Shown here piece by piece: positions 55,445 through 64,000 of a stretch of DNA of 64,000 nucleotides. The translations under genes and the position numbers were made by a program. The stretch's first letter is position 1; each line of letters opens with the position of its first letter. This DNA is from Vandiemenella viatica. Its lineage: Eukaryota; Arthropoda; Insecta; Orthoptera; Morabidae. The DNA is taken from positions 11,789,687 to 11,853,686 of the forward strand of contig CM061919.1 of the NCBI GenBank assembly GCA_031002005.1. The letters are read 5' to 3'. The notes below the pieces were generated by a model, which searched no databases, had not been told where the DNA came from, and was given only the letters and a program-made list of their open reading frames with translations.

Positions 55445-55748
55445 AAATTCAGAGTTGGAAACCATGTCAGAATCAGCAGATATAAAGAAAAGATTGGGAA
55501 AGGTTACTTACCTAACTGGTTAACTGAAGTTTTTACCATCAGTAAAATGAAATTCATTTACTTAAAGATTTCACGGTGAAGCTATTGCAGGAGCATTTTA
55601 CCAACAAGATTTACAACAAACAGATCTTACAAGTACATTTTTGGTTGAACGAGTAATAAAGTGGATGGGTTTTGATAAATCAAATAACACATGGATTCAT
55701 AAAAAAGATTTATTTAAAAATTTAAATTTGAACATTTTCTTAAAATAA
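55445..55748 (+). pseudogene. Polinton integrase C-terminal and chromodomain region
   Basis: The first frame reads KFRVGNHVRISRYKEKIGKG, then YLPNWLTEVFTISKM; a frameshift and small deletion near 55565 follow; the next frame gives AGAFYQQDLQQTDLTSTFLV, then ERVIKWMGFDKSNNTWIHKK and stop at 55746-55748. This is the small beta-barrel and chromodomain at the end of the rve integrases of Polintons and related large elements (K-F-x-V-G-D-x-V-R-I-S...; V-E-K-V-x-x...G-x-x-x-S-x-N-S-W). The zinc finger and D-D-E core are gone. The integrase inserts the element DNA into the host genome. Confidence 0.75.
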
Positions 55749-55790
55749 ACTTATTTTTCTAACCATTGTGTGTTTTTTATTCGATTCTTT

Positions 55791-56150
55791 TAATACAATG
55801 CAAATGAGCATGCAGATCAGCAAACTTACAATCTATGTACAGCAATAATTTCTTCTGTACACTTAGTTTATATTACGAAGTTCTTTTTTTTATCTAACGT
55901 TAATACAAAGCAAATGAGCATGAAGCGCAGAAAATTTACAATCTATGTACACTTAGTCTATTTTACACATTTTTTTTCTATTATGTTAATACAAAGCAAA
56001 TGAGCAGGTAGCTCAGCAATCCATTATGTACATTTAGTTTATTTTATAATGTCTATGAATTCAGCATCCCCAGTAGTCATTCTTTTAACAATATTCGTTT
56101 ATTTACACCATGAAATGAGCACAGCGCTCAGAAAACATACAAGATTTTTC
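55791..56150. repeat. Tandem repeat between the convergent Polinton genes
   Basis: Four diverged units start 'taatacaatgcaaatgagca' (55791), 'taatacaaagcaaatgagca' (55901 and 55987), and a shorter 'atgaaatgagcacagcgctc' (about 56112). Each is followed by 'cagaaa..tacaa.....tctatgtaca' and 'cttagt.tattttac'. Period about 86-120 bp. It lies between the integrase stop and the polymerase stop, so it forms both genes' 3' UTRs or a terminator/origin-like region. Confidence 0.65.
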
Positions 56151-56389
56151 TGTAGTCTTATTTTATATCGGACTATGAACTATAATCAAAGTATATACCA
56201 AAAATATTTACAGCAGCCATTTATACAGCAGCAAGCATATTTATTTATTTTATTCTACACATAAACAATATTCATTTATTAATGTGCTAAGTTTTTTACA
56301 ATACGTACATCATATTTACAAGCTATATACATGGATAAACGGTATTTTTCCTCTTCACTCACACACTATATACAATGTCTTACACACAT

Positions 56390-59389
56390 TCACTCAGGTA
56401 CAGATTTGTGCCCCCACGGTAGGGTCTCTATCCCGTCGGGGAAAATATACCATTTACCGTCCGTTCTAGACAGACCCAGTTTGGAAATTTGAACAGTATT
56501 TACAACGTGCAGAGTTGATATGATTCTTCGCTGCAGATGGTATTTTGGTGTTTCACCCTTGAGACAATTTATATAATCCTCCATCTGCAGCTTTCTAGTG
56601 ACGGACCGAGCGTGGTGGTGTAAAGGATAGCGTTCTGGCCTCGCATTCGGGAGGGCGGCGGTTCGAATCACCATCCGGGCATACAGATTTGGGTTTTCCA
56701 TGGTTTCCCAAATCACTCCAGGCAATTGCCGGGATGCTTCCTTCAAAAGGCCATGGCCGAATTCCTTTCCATTCCTTGCCCCCATCCTTTCCCGTCTCTA
56801 AAGAACTCGAGTTAAGAGACGTAAAGCAGTTAAAAAAAAAAAGTTTTAGTGACGGAGCGCGCCAAACCTTTAGCCCGTCTAGAGGTTTGGTTGGACTCGA
56901 GCTGGAATGCATACATTTTTGACCGTAACCCTGCAAACTCCGCAATCAGGGTGCTATTCGCTTCGTCCTTCATAATACCGACAACCTTTTCATTATGGGA
57001 CTCTATCCCGAAACGGTTGCTGCTGCTATACCCGGAAGTATCGAACTCGTCACTGTTGCGGCGCATCACTTAATATGGATCACAGTTCCGCACCAAGTAA
57101 ATGAAGCTGTCCGTGTCCATATAAAGTAATTTAGGGCTTCTAAACTGAGGAATAGCAAATTCATAATGGAATCGCTACATCATCAGTTTAGAAAGGTCAA
57201 GAATGCACATTACAACATACACTGGCTTATTGAATACAATCCTAACTTTCGCCATCTCCACAGCCAAAAAATCTTCGTTGAAAATTGTTACTAGCTTAAA
57301 GTGTGGTGAAGCTAAGTGTTTGCGGGCACCGCGGCGGCCCGTCTATTTAGTACACAATTTCACGTCGCGGTGTTTTCGAATGTTCTCCATAGTCTTGCCG
57401 AAAATTGAGTTTTTCATCAATTTGTAAAAATCTCTCTCGAAAATTGATTTAGCTGAACGACGAGAACACATATTAAGAGATATGTAATCTTTCAACCACG
57501 GTGACTGATTGAAAGATATTACCCGGTGAATGTTCGTAACCTGCAACCCCAAGCTTACACATTGCTGGAGGACACGGTGACGCAGAACATACCGTACCTT
57601 GTTCTCCAGCGTGGTCATCAGCTTGGTGAGGGTAGAACCCACAGGGGCTTTGTGGTCTGGACATGGCGGAAGGTCTGCTAGAACGTCGTGTTTAAATAGG
57701 GGAATCGTCAGATCTACCTCCAATACGAATCCTCGAGGTGAGTCGGCAGCAACGCTTATGAAATCTATGCTAGCAATCTCTTTAGCTGATAGCCATTGAA
57801 ACCCACCAGAGTGTAGATACTCCTGCATAGCCCAGCCATACAGATTGTTTACATCGAAGTACATTATAAAATCTTCAGGTGCCTCGCGATTGTACTCCGA
57901 CATGTACCGGTTATTCGCCTTGGCATACCTGTGCACGCATTGGCAAATACCTCCGCGAATTCCTCATTCGAAAAGGAGCAGCATGTCGATATCCGTCAGA
58001 AGGTCCAGTTCAATACGCGTGCTCCTTAACATAGCCTGCCACGAAAGGCCTGGGAATGAGAAGGAGTGGGCGGTGTCCAGGGTGTACTTCCCCAAACATA
58101 CACTCCTAAATTTCAAGTAACCGCACATCTGTGCTCATGTAAAGACTTGCATACTTGTATTCCCTCAAAGTCTTGATCTGGAAAGTCCGCCATACTTGCA
58201 TCGTGTGTTCGTAATCTTCATCAGAAATTTCTGACTCTGACAGCGAACTAAAAATTCTGATTTTGGAGGAAGCGTGGCCTCGTCGAGTTTATCCCAAGAG
58301 TCCATATATTCTGAAGGGAAGACTCCTTTCCGCTAAACTAATTGGAACTTCTCGGGGACGGTGAAATGACGACGGGTAATGTTCAAATCGCCGTCCTCAA
58401 GGGTCCCAACCAGTTTGTCTAATGAGGCCTGCATGAAACGGTATGATTCCAGAAACTTTAATGTGATTGAATTGTATTCAATCGTTTTAGAAAAAGAAAT
58501 GTATAGTTCTGTGTTATTGGGAAGCACATCCATCCCATCGCCATCGAGTTTTGATAAAGCCATAACTATGAAGTGGGCGTCATAACCAGAAAGATTGTAA
58601 AAAAATGGGTATGTATCTTTTATTTTGAAACTACAAATTTGCAGTCATTATGTGCAGCCCCTCTAAATTTTCCTGTAATGTGACAGTGATCGCGGACCTT
58701 GACAGTCCCCGGTTCAATGTGTTTCTCACAAATGTGGCATACTGTAGCATCAGCAAATTCTGCTTCTGGCTCATCTGTCATTACAAGAGGGATACATCTC
58801 TTGTAAATTTTATCGACTTCCTTGGCAAGATTGACGAGTTCGTCAACAAGCCATTTCTCGGGATTTACGCCCAAGTAGGAGTCGTAACGCGACAGTCTAG
58901 GTACGTCCGGACAAACGACCTGGTATGCGGCAGCGAAAGGATCATGTTTCTGGACTGTATTATTGTGAGAGGCGTTTGGTGGAGGACTGCACGAATCATA
59001 AGTTTGCAATAATCTTTCAAAATCCGCGTAAACGACGACGGGTACACGCTAATGGTTTGCAAAATCCTTAAACTTTAAGGTCTTATCGTCGTCGACGGGT
59101 ATATCAACTCTTACTGGTTCTACCCTTGCGTAATCGATTTCGCGGCGGTCCAGGATACCTTCGCGCCTGAAATGTTGCCCATATTTGTCACAAATAAATA
59201 AAGCACATTTATGGTTTCCTAAAGAAGATTTGACTAGCTGCGACAAGTCGTGAATCAAACAGTAATGGAATTTTCCACTACCGTCGGTAATCATCAACAT
59301 GTTTATGTGTTTATCGCGTTTCTCTGCAGTGTGATGGAGGGCCCCGGAAACTTCATGTTTACTTTTAGCTACATCCAGACCGAAAAATG
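56390..59389 (-). pseudogene. Protein-primed-type DNA polymerase B (DNA_pol_B_2)
   Basis: After acceptor 'ttacgttatag' the exon starts at 59389 in phase with the right leader. Order: a short zinc-finger-like region (HDLSQLVKSS, CDKYGQHF), exonuclease motif YADFE (~59016-59030) just after a TAG at 59049-59051, an endonuclease-VII-like CHICEKHI...DHCHITGKFRG block (58650-58740), NLSGYDAHF exo motif (~58575-58600), RKGVFPSEY-like linker, polymerase motif A MYFDVNNLYGWAM (~57834-57861), motif B KLMKNSIFGK (~57396-57423), motif C DTDS (~57104-57117), and a C-terminus ending at the stop 56390-56392. Such polymerases replicate linear DNA from a protein primer. At least six stops or frameshifts, plus a SINE at 56606-56846, inactivate it. 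Confidence 0.88.
56606..56846 (+). mobile_element. SINE inserted in the polymerase B gene
   Basis: Main-family SINE with head 'gagcgtggtggtgtaaagga', B box 'ggttcgaatc', body and A tail (A run 56832-56842). It is flanked by the perfect 10-bp target duplication tagtgacgga (56596-56605 and 56847-56856). Removing the SINE and one duplicate keeps the polymerase frame continuous, so the gene was already in place when the SINE arrived. This copy has the clearest target duplication of the family. Confidence 0.88.
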
Positions 59390-60230
59390 CTATAACGTAA
59401 TTATATTAAGTAGGTAGAAAAATCTGTACTTACCATTCAGGTGCGTCGGTGGCTGTATAGCTTGAGATGATGGAATAACTGATTGATGCGGTGTGGGTTT
59501 GTAACTAGAAGAGATCATACTCCATGATCCTGCCAGACTTGGAGAGGTTTGCATTGGATCTGTAACAGAAAAGGAAAAAATAAATACTTTTCCAAATACT
59601 AATAAAAAAAAGTTTGTCGTTACGCTAGAATATGAACTTACCATTCCATTGCGTCGGTGGCTGAATTGCTTGAGCCGATGTAATAATCCATTCATGCGGT
59701 GTTGGTAAAAAATTGGATTGAGGTATACTCCAAGTTCCTGCCTGACTGGGAGATGGTTGCATTGAATCTGAAATAAAGAAAACATAAAAAAAAGATTTGA
59801 TATTATCTTAAATTATGTACTCACCATTCCAGTGTGACGGTGGTTGTGGTAGTTTTGCTGGAGATGGCGGGATAACCCTTTGATGCGGTGTGGGTTCAAA
59901 CCTAGATGATGGCATACTCCATGAACCTCCCATACTGAAATCTGAAACAGAAAAAAGTTGTAGTAACATGGAAAAAAGTAAACATTTATTCAAATAAGAT
60001 AAAAACATAACACTTACTGCTAGTAATGTTTGGCCGTTTGGGACTCGGTAACTCTGGAGTCGTGCTTCGCTTGCCTGGCATGTCTGAAATACAAAAGAGG
60101 GTATATATTAGTGCAAACACCCACAAAGAAATAAAAGTAAAAAAAACATACATTTTCGTAATCACTTACATCTGGGAATTTTTTTTTAAAAAAAGGAACG
60201 AATAAAACAACTAAGTATTACATATTTATA

Positions 60231-61509
60231 AGAGGGTGAGTCAAATGAAAACTTTAAATTTGTAATAAAAAATTTAAATTTTGCACCGTTACCCTATAAA
60301 TTGGTAAGCGTGCTACAAGCAGCGTGCAGAATGGCCTGTAGGTGGAAGCATAGTGCAGATGCACAAATACCGTCGCAGTATCAGTATAAAACTGGCTGCC
60401 CCACTTGAGACTTGCACTAGGGAAGAACAGCGTTCTGTTATTCGGTTTTTGAGTAGTGAAGGTGTGAAACCTATTGAAATTCATCGAAGAATGAAGGTTC
60501 AGTACGGTGATGCATGTTTGTCACAACAGCAAGTCTACGAATGGAGTAGGAAGTTCGCAAATGGTGTGACTTCAGTGGAAGATGCTCCTCGTCCAGGTCA
60601 GGCACAACGAGTTGTGACTCCACAGAACATTGCAGCAGTTGAAGCCATACTGAAGGAAAACCGCAGAATGACACTGAATGATATTGCAGCATGTTTAAAG
60701 ATTAGTCGTGGTTCAGCACACCACATTGTGCATGATGTGCTCCAGTATCACAAAGTTCTGCAAGATGGGTGTCACGGCAGCTGACTCCTGAAATGAGAGA
60801 ACGACGTGTTGATGCTTGTGAAGAACTTCATCGGCGCTTTGAACGAGAAGGTGATGGTTTCCTTGCAAGAATCGTTACTGGGGACGAAACCTGGGTTCAC
60901 TTCCACCAACCGGAAACGAAGAGAGTGAGCAAGGAATGGTGCCATTCGTCATCACCAAAACCAAAGAAGTTTCGAACAGAACCATCAGCAAAGAAGGTTA
61001 TGCTGACTCTCTTTTGGGACGAAAAAGGCGTCATTTTGGAGCAGTGCATCATACACAAATCTCCTATAAAATCATCTTCGGCCTGCAATCAAATCAAAGC
61101 GACGTGGATTGCTGTCATCAGGTGTCCTTTTGCAACATGACAATGCAAGTCCCCACACTGCCCGTACAACAGTTGCAAAAATCACATACCTGCATTTTGA
61201 GTGTCTTCCTCATCCGCCATACTCACCAGAACTTGCCCCAAGTGATTTCCATATGTTTGGACCACTCAAAGAAGCAATGGGAGGAAAGAAGTTCCGTTCT
61301 GATGAAGAGGTACGCCACGCGGTGCTTGAACGGTTGCGCGGACTACCAAAAGATTTTTTTTCTAAAGGAATTTATGCACTTTGTAAGGGCTGGAGGACTT
61401 GCATTGAGCGTGGGGGAGATTATGTTGAAAAGTTATACAGCTTTGTACCACTTCTGCACAATAAATAAAATTTAAAAAATATTTAAGGTTTTCATTTGAC
61501 TCATCCTCG
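60231..61509 (+). mobile_element. Nearly full-length mariner in the right TIR, intron 1
   Basis: Terminal inverted repeats 'agagggtgagtcaaatgaaa' (left) and, complemented, 'cgaggatgagtcaaatgaaa' (right) with TA on both sides (60229-60230 and 61510-61511). Length 1,279 bp, the standard mariner size. The left TIR of the Polinton has no mariner at the same place, so insertion came after the arms existed and was not copied between them. Confidence 0.88.
60353..61468 (+). pseudogene. mariner transposase with frameshifts
   Basis: HTH domain in 60353-60784 (GVKPIEIHRRMKVQYGDACL, then LSQQQVYEWSRKFANGV and MTLNDIAACLKISRGSAHHI), a one-base frameshift near 60768, then TPEMRERRVDACEELHRRFE and RIVTGDETWVHFHQPETKRV (first catalytic Asp), WCHSSSPKPKKFRTEPSAKK and VMLTLFWDEKGVILE, then a deletion of about 25 codons with frameshift near 61050. 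The last part holds LLQHDNASPHTARTTVAKI (second Asp) and PPYSPELAPSDFHMFGPLKE (third Asp) to the stop at 61466-61468. All three catalytic Asp codons survive, but not in one frame. Confidence 0.85.
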
Positions 61510-61688
61510 TACATAAAAAAAAACTCACCAATGTTGAGAAGGTCGTTAGTTTCAATGTCCAAGTTACTTGGAGGTTCCACGTCGTTAAACACAATATATT
61601 CTGAAGACATCTCGCGAGCGAGATAACTACGATGTGTAACGTTCAGGAGCTGCAAGTTGAATGAATGTGAAATGGCGCGGACTGGTAT

Positions 61689-62450
61689 CTTATATAGAAC
61701 GGCCGAACGTTTCCTGGTAGCGAGAACCGGTTTTTGTTCACCCGCCCGCTCTACAAAACTGGTACAGTGCCAACAGGTTCCTACCTGCCCGCGATTTCGA
61801 TTTCAAGATCGGTGGCATCGTATCAGGTTATACTGGAACACCTGCAAAGGGTATCAGGTTACAAGGAGGGGGAACTGAGCTTAGTGGGAGGGATATCAGG
61901 TTACACCGCGGGGTATCGAATTCAAGGTCAGCGGTAGGGTATCAGGTTACAAGGAGGGGAAACTGAGGTTAGTGGGGAAGGCAGGCTGGAGGAAATATCA
62001 GGTTACAACGGAACACCTGCGTAGTGGTATCGATTTCAATGGCAATGGGAGGGTATCAGGTTACACTGGAACACCTGCTTAAAGTATCAGGTTACACTGG
62101 AACACCTGCATAGAGTATCAGGTTACAAGGAGGGAAAACAGAGGTTTCAAGATACATGGTAGGATATCAGGTTACACTGGAACACCTGCATAGAGTATCA
62201 GATTACAAGGAGGGGGAACTGAGGTTTCAAGATCAATGATAGGATATCAGTTTATACTGTAACACCTGCATAGAGTATCGAGTTACAGGGAGCGGAAACT
62301 GAGGTTAGTGAGGATGGTAGGGGGGTACAGGTTACAAGAAGGGGAAGGGAGGAGGCTATCAGTTACAAGGAGGGGAGGGGGAAGGGGTATCGATTACAAG
62401 GAGAGGAGGCGGCATCGTTTCATGTTACGCTTTTTTTTGTCAGGGGTATA
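61689..62450 (-). promoter_or_regulatory. Right TIR promoter: iterated motifs and TATA box
   Basis: Complement of the left promoter: TATATAAG at 61696-61689, 79 bp from the ATG, as on the left, and an array of 'gttacactggaacacctgc' and 'tatcaggttacaaggaggg' words (plus-strand reading) between 61735 and 62450. The number and order of the words differ slightly from the left, showing turnover in the array. Confidence 0.6.
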
Positions 62451-62483
62451 GGCCGTCAACCCCCAACTCCATCATCTTTCTTA

Positions 62484-63454
62484 GGATTTTCTTTTTTGTT
62501 ATCCGTGTGTCGTTATTACAATGTTTGAATGGCTAATGCAGTTACATGCGACTGAAATATGTCATTAGTGAAACTAAAGGAAATTAAATATTTAATCTTA
62601 ACAGCTTATATCATGCCACGTAATATTAGTTTTAATTGAAGTCTAGGCTGTATACATTGCGATCATTGTCGAACTACTTTCATTCAAATGAAAGGTTAAG
62701 CAAAAGGTTTCTAATGAAAACAATTTAAATGATTTAAAACAGAACGGAATCTGCATTTTGTTGTTTTTCATGTTAGCAGATATTTACAAGCCATTTTCGG
62801 CGCCGGATCTGGTATCTTTGTGAGGGATACCAACAGTTCTAGCTGAACCAAGAACGACGGTGTAGGCAGACCCAAACAGTATTCTGTTAGCGACGCTGTC
62901 AGCCGTTGCGACTCTTTAGTCCAGGGATGTCCCCCCTCTTCAGAGTGTCTAACCAATTGGGTCTAGCATTAGGGCTAGTGAAGGCCGAACAGGTGAGCCG
63001 AGTGTTCGTATGGAGGCGAGTGCTTATGGAAATAGATTACTTCACTGTATAATTGAATCGTTTATTTGGAAAAGGCCATAAATCGACATTTTAGAATTTT
63101 GCAGGAGAGCATAAAAACTAAATAGCACAAAATCAGTAGAAGAAGTTAATTGTTATGTCTGGGATTTACAGTTTACTGCTTAATACTGATATTATTATGA
63201 AAGTTCCATTAAAAAATGTTGTATTAATGTTAGAAAAATTAATTTTTATAATTTGTAAATGTAGTGTTTCGAAATAAAACTCTATTGGTATTTAAAAATT
63301 AGTTTAATGCTGCGAAAAAAACTGAAAAAATGTCAAGAGAACTACAAAATTGGAATTTATTTCACCATTTTGCAGAAATTAAGTTCAAAGTCATTCATTT
63401 CTATTGGTTAGCGTTCATCTGTTCTGTTGTCAAAGGTTATTGTAGATATATTTT
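62484..63454. other. Continuation of the 540-bp repeat, then unassigned DNA
   Basis: Up to about 62760 the sequence is the remaining part of the tandem unit opened by the Polinton. Beyond this, a GC-richer patch (62790-63000) has no readable gene, and 63050-63450 is AT-rich. Confidence 0.45.
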
Positions 63455-63790
63455 TTTCTCCTTAGGTACAGTTGTCATTCGGCAATCGTTATGTTAAGTT
63501 GTGCCTTCTGTGATAGTTTAATTTAAAGTGTGTGGATAGCTTTTCTTTCATCTTTGCATATTTGTTTAGCAGCAGCAGTAGTCAGTCGTTCTTCCGCAAC
63601 CGTTATGTGAGGTACTGCCTTCTGTGTTAATTGAATATAAAGTGTATTGATAGCTTTTGTTTCATCTTTGCATATTTGATTATCAGCAGCAGCAGTTAGT
63701 CGTTCGCCGGTACCCGTTACGCGAAGTTCTACCTTCTGTGTAAATTTAAAGTGTATACATAGCTTTATCTTCAGCTTTATATATGATGCT
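63455..63790. repeat. ~113-bp tandem monomers before LINE ORF1
   Basis: Three units with 'gccttctgtg' or 'accttctgtg' at about 63504, 63618 and 63730, 'tagcttttctttcatctttg' or its variants at 63537, 63650 and (shortened) 63760, and 'cagcagcag.agt.agtcgttc' at 63571 and 63684. They lie immediately upstream of an ORF1-like frame and may be promoter monomers of the LINE 5' UTR, as in mouse L1. Confidence 0.6.
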
Positions 63791-63800
63791 TGTCGCCTAG

Positions 63801-64000
63801 GGTCCTTTGGGCGACTTGCAGAAAGGGCGAACTCTGTGGCTATTGGCCGCAAGATTTTGGCTGAGCTAACTGTCTGCAGCATTGTCGATAGAACTGACTG
63901 TGGACCTCTGGTTCAGAGCCGTGTTGAGGGGCTGAACCAGAGACTACGGCGTTTCTGTGATAGTCATGGCTACAGATTCCTCGATCTTAACGCTGAGGCT
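63801..64000 (+). CDS. CR1-like LINE ORF1, SGNH/esterase region, runs off the window
   Basis: Open plus-strand frame to the window end: GRLAERANSVAIGRKILAEL, TVCSIVDRTDCGPLVQSRVE, GLNQRLRRFCDSHGYRFLDL. The order V-x-S-I-V-D...R-V-x-x-L-N-x-x-L-x-x-F-C...F-L-D-L looks like the second half of the SGNH (esterase) fold in CR1-type ORF1 proteins. A homologous but broken copy lies at 15034-15270 on the minus strand. The start codon is not clear. Confidence 0.45.

Larger units (their letters stand above)
59434..61610 (-). pseudogene. Right leader exons (phase-1 modules) spliced to polymerase B
   Basis: Exons on the minus strand: 61610-61529 (starts MSSEYIVFND), a remnant of exon 2 at 60171-60151, 60083-60018 (MPGKRSTTPELPSPK), 59941-59825, 59767-59642 and 59559-59434. 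Donors and acceptors are kept for all but exon 2, whose second half and donor are deleted. Lengths of the shared exons equal those on the left (82, 66, 117, 126, 126 bp). Unlike the left, the two 126-bp modules have no stops (S-L-A-G-S-W where the left has S-L-A-stop-S-W). Every exon is phase 1-1; the last joins in frame to the polymerase exon at 59389. A mariner of 1.28 kb sits in intron 1. Confidence 0.75.
51750..62477. mobile_element. Maverick/Polinton element with leader-gene TIRs
   Basis: The left end AGTAGATGGAGTTGGGGG and right end CCCCCAACTCCATCATCT give 5'-AG...CT-3' termini, and TTCTTA flanks both (51744-51749 and 62478-62483): the 6-bp target duplication and AG ends of Polintons. 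Inside are protein-primed-type DNA polymerase B (minus strand) and the tail of a retroviral-like integrase with chromodomain (plus strand). Capsid, packaging ATPase and protease genes of full Polintons are not recognisable, so at 10.7 kb (9.2 kb without the nested mariner and SINE) this is a reduced or rearranged member. TIRs are about 2 kb, longer than in most Polintons, and contain gene parts. Coding exons have stops and frameshifts, so this copy is not functional. Confidence 0.85.
59383..62477 (-). repeat. Right terminal inverted repeat of the Polinton
   Basis: Complement of the left TIR from the end at 62477 inward to about 59383, where both arms share 'aatataatta.gttatagcat' and then diverge. 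Without the nested mariner it is about 1.81 kb, against 2.04 kb on the left. The splice acceptor that starts the polymerase exon lies in the last shared bases, so the arm boundary and the exon boundary nearly coincide. Confidence 0.85.

Overview
This is eukaryotic, almost certainly insect, DNA: AT-rich, with spliced genes (GT-AG introns, phase-consistent exons) and dense decayed transposons of arthropod type (mariner, Jockey/CR1-like LINEs, copia, gypsy, Penelope-like, hAT, tRNA-derived SINEs). Order cannot be fixed from sequence; large TE-filled introns suit a hemimetabolous insect with a large genome. Positions 15724-16723 are an assembly gap.

Host genes. The clear one is DNAAF11 (tilB/LRRC6, an axonemal dynein assembly factor) on the minus strand. 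Four coding exons lie at 49481-49490, 40656-40823, 40174-40348 and 35671-35849; phases join exactly, and an RFX X-box palindrome sits about 93 bp upstream of the ATG. Its introns hold most of the repeats between 36 and 49 kb; 3' exons were not found. A second likely host exon, a THAP zinc-finger start behind an NRF-1-type site, is at 1131-1313 (+).

Region by region: 1.9-3.5 kb, a foldback repeat; 3.9-9.9 kb, a hAT transposon split by a 3.8-kb insertion carrying a FLYWCH/MULE gene; 10-18.3 kb, SINEs, a second hAT remnant, MITEs and CR1-like LINE pieces; 18.6-23.2 kb, a three-level nest (a TA-flanked DNA element inside a LINE inside copia); 24.4-35.3 kb, LINEs, two dead mariners and an inverted Jockey copy; 35.7-49.6 kb, DNAAF11 and its intronic repeats; 50.1-51.75 kb, LINE and a ~540-bp tandem repeat; 51750-62477, a Maverick/Polinton; 63.4-64 kb, the 5' end of a CR1-like LINE running off the window.

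The most unusual object is the Maverick/Polinton (10,728 bp, AG...CT ends, 6-bp TTCTTA target duplication, DNA polymerase B and a chromodomain-type integrase tail). Its ~1.8-2.0-kb terminal inverted repeats each carry a repeat-rich promoter with TATA box and the same series of small leader exons, all in phase 1. The arms converge: the right leader joins in frame to polymerase B, the left leader joins in frame to a different exon. One promoter/leader cassette, duplicated by the TIR, thus appears to feed two different proteins by splicing. The copy is decayed (stops, frameshifts, a mariner in one arm, a SINE in the polymerase), so the architecture must be tested on younger relatives.
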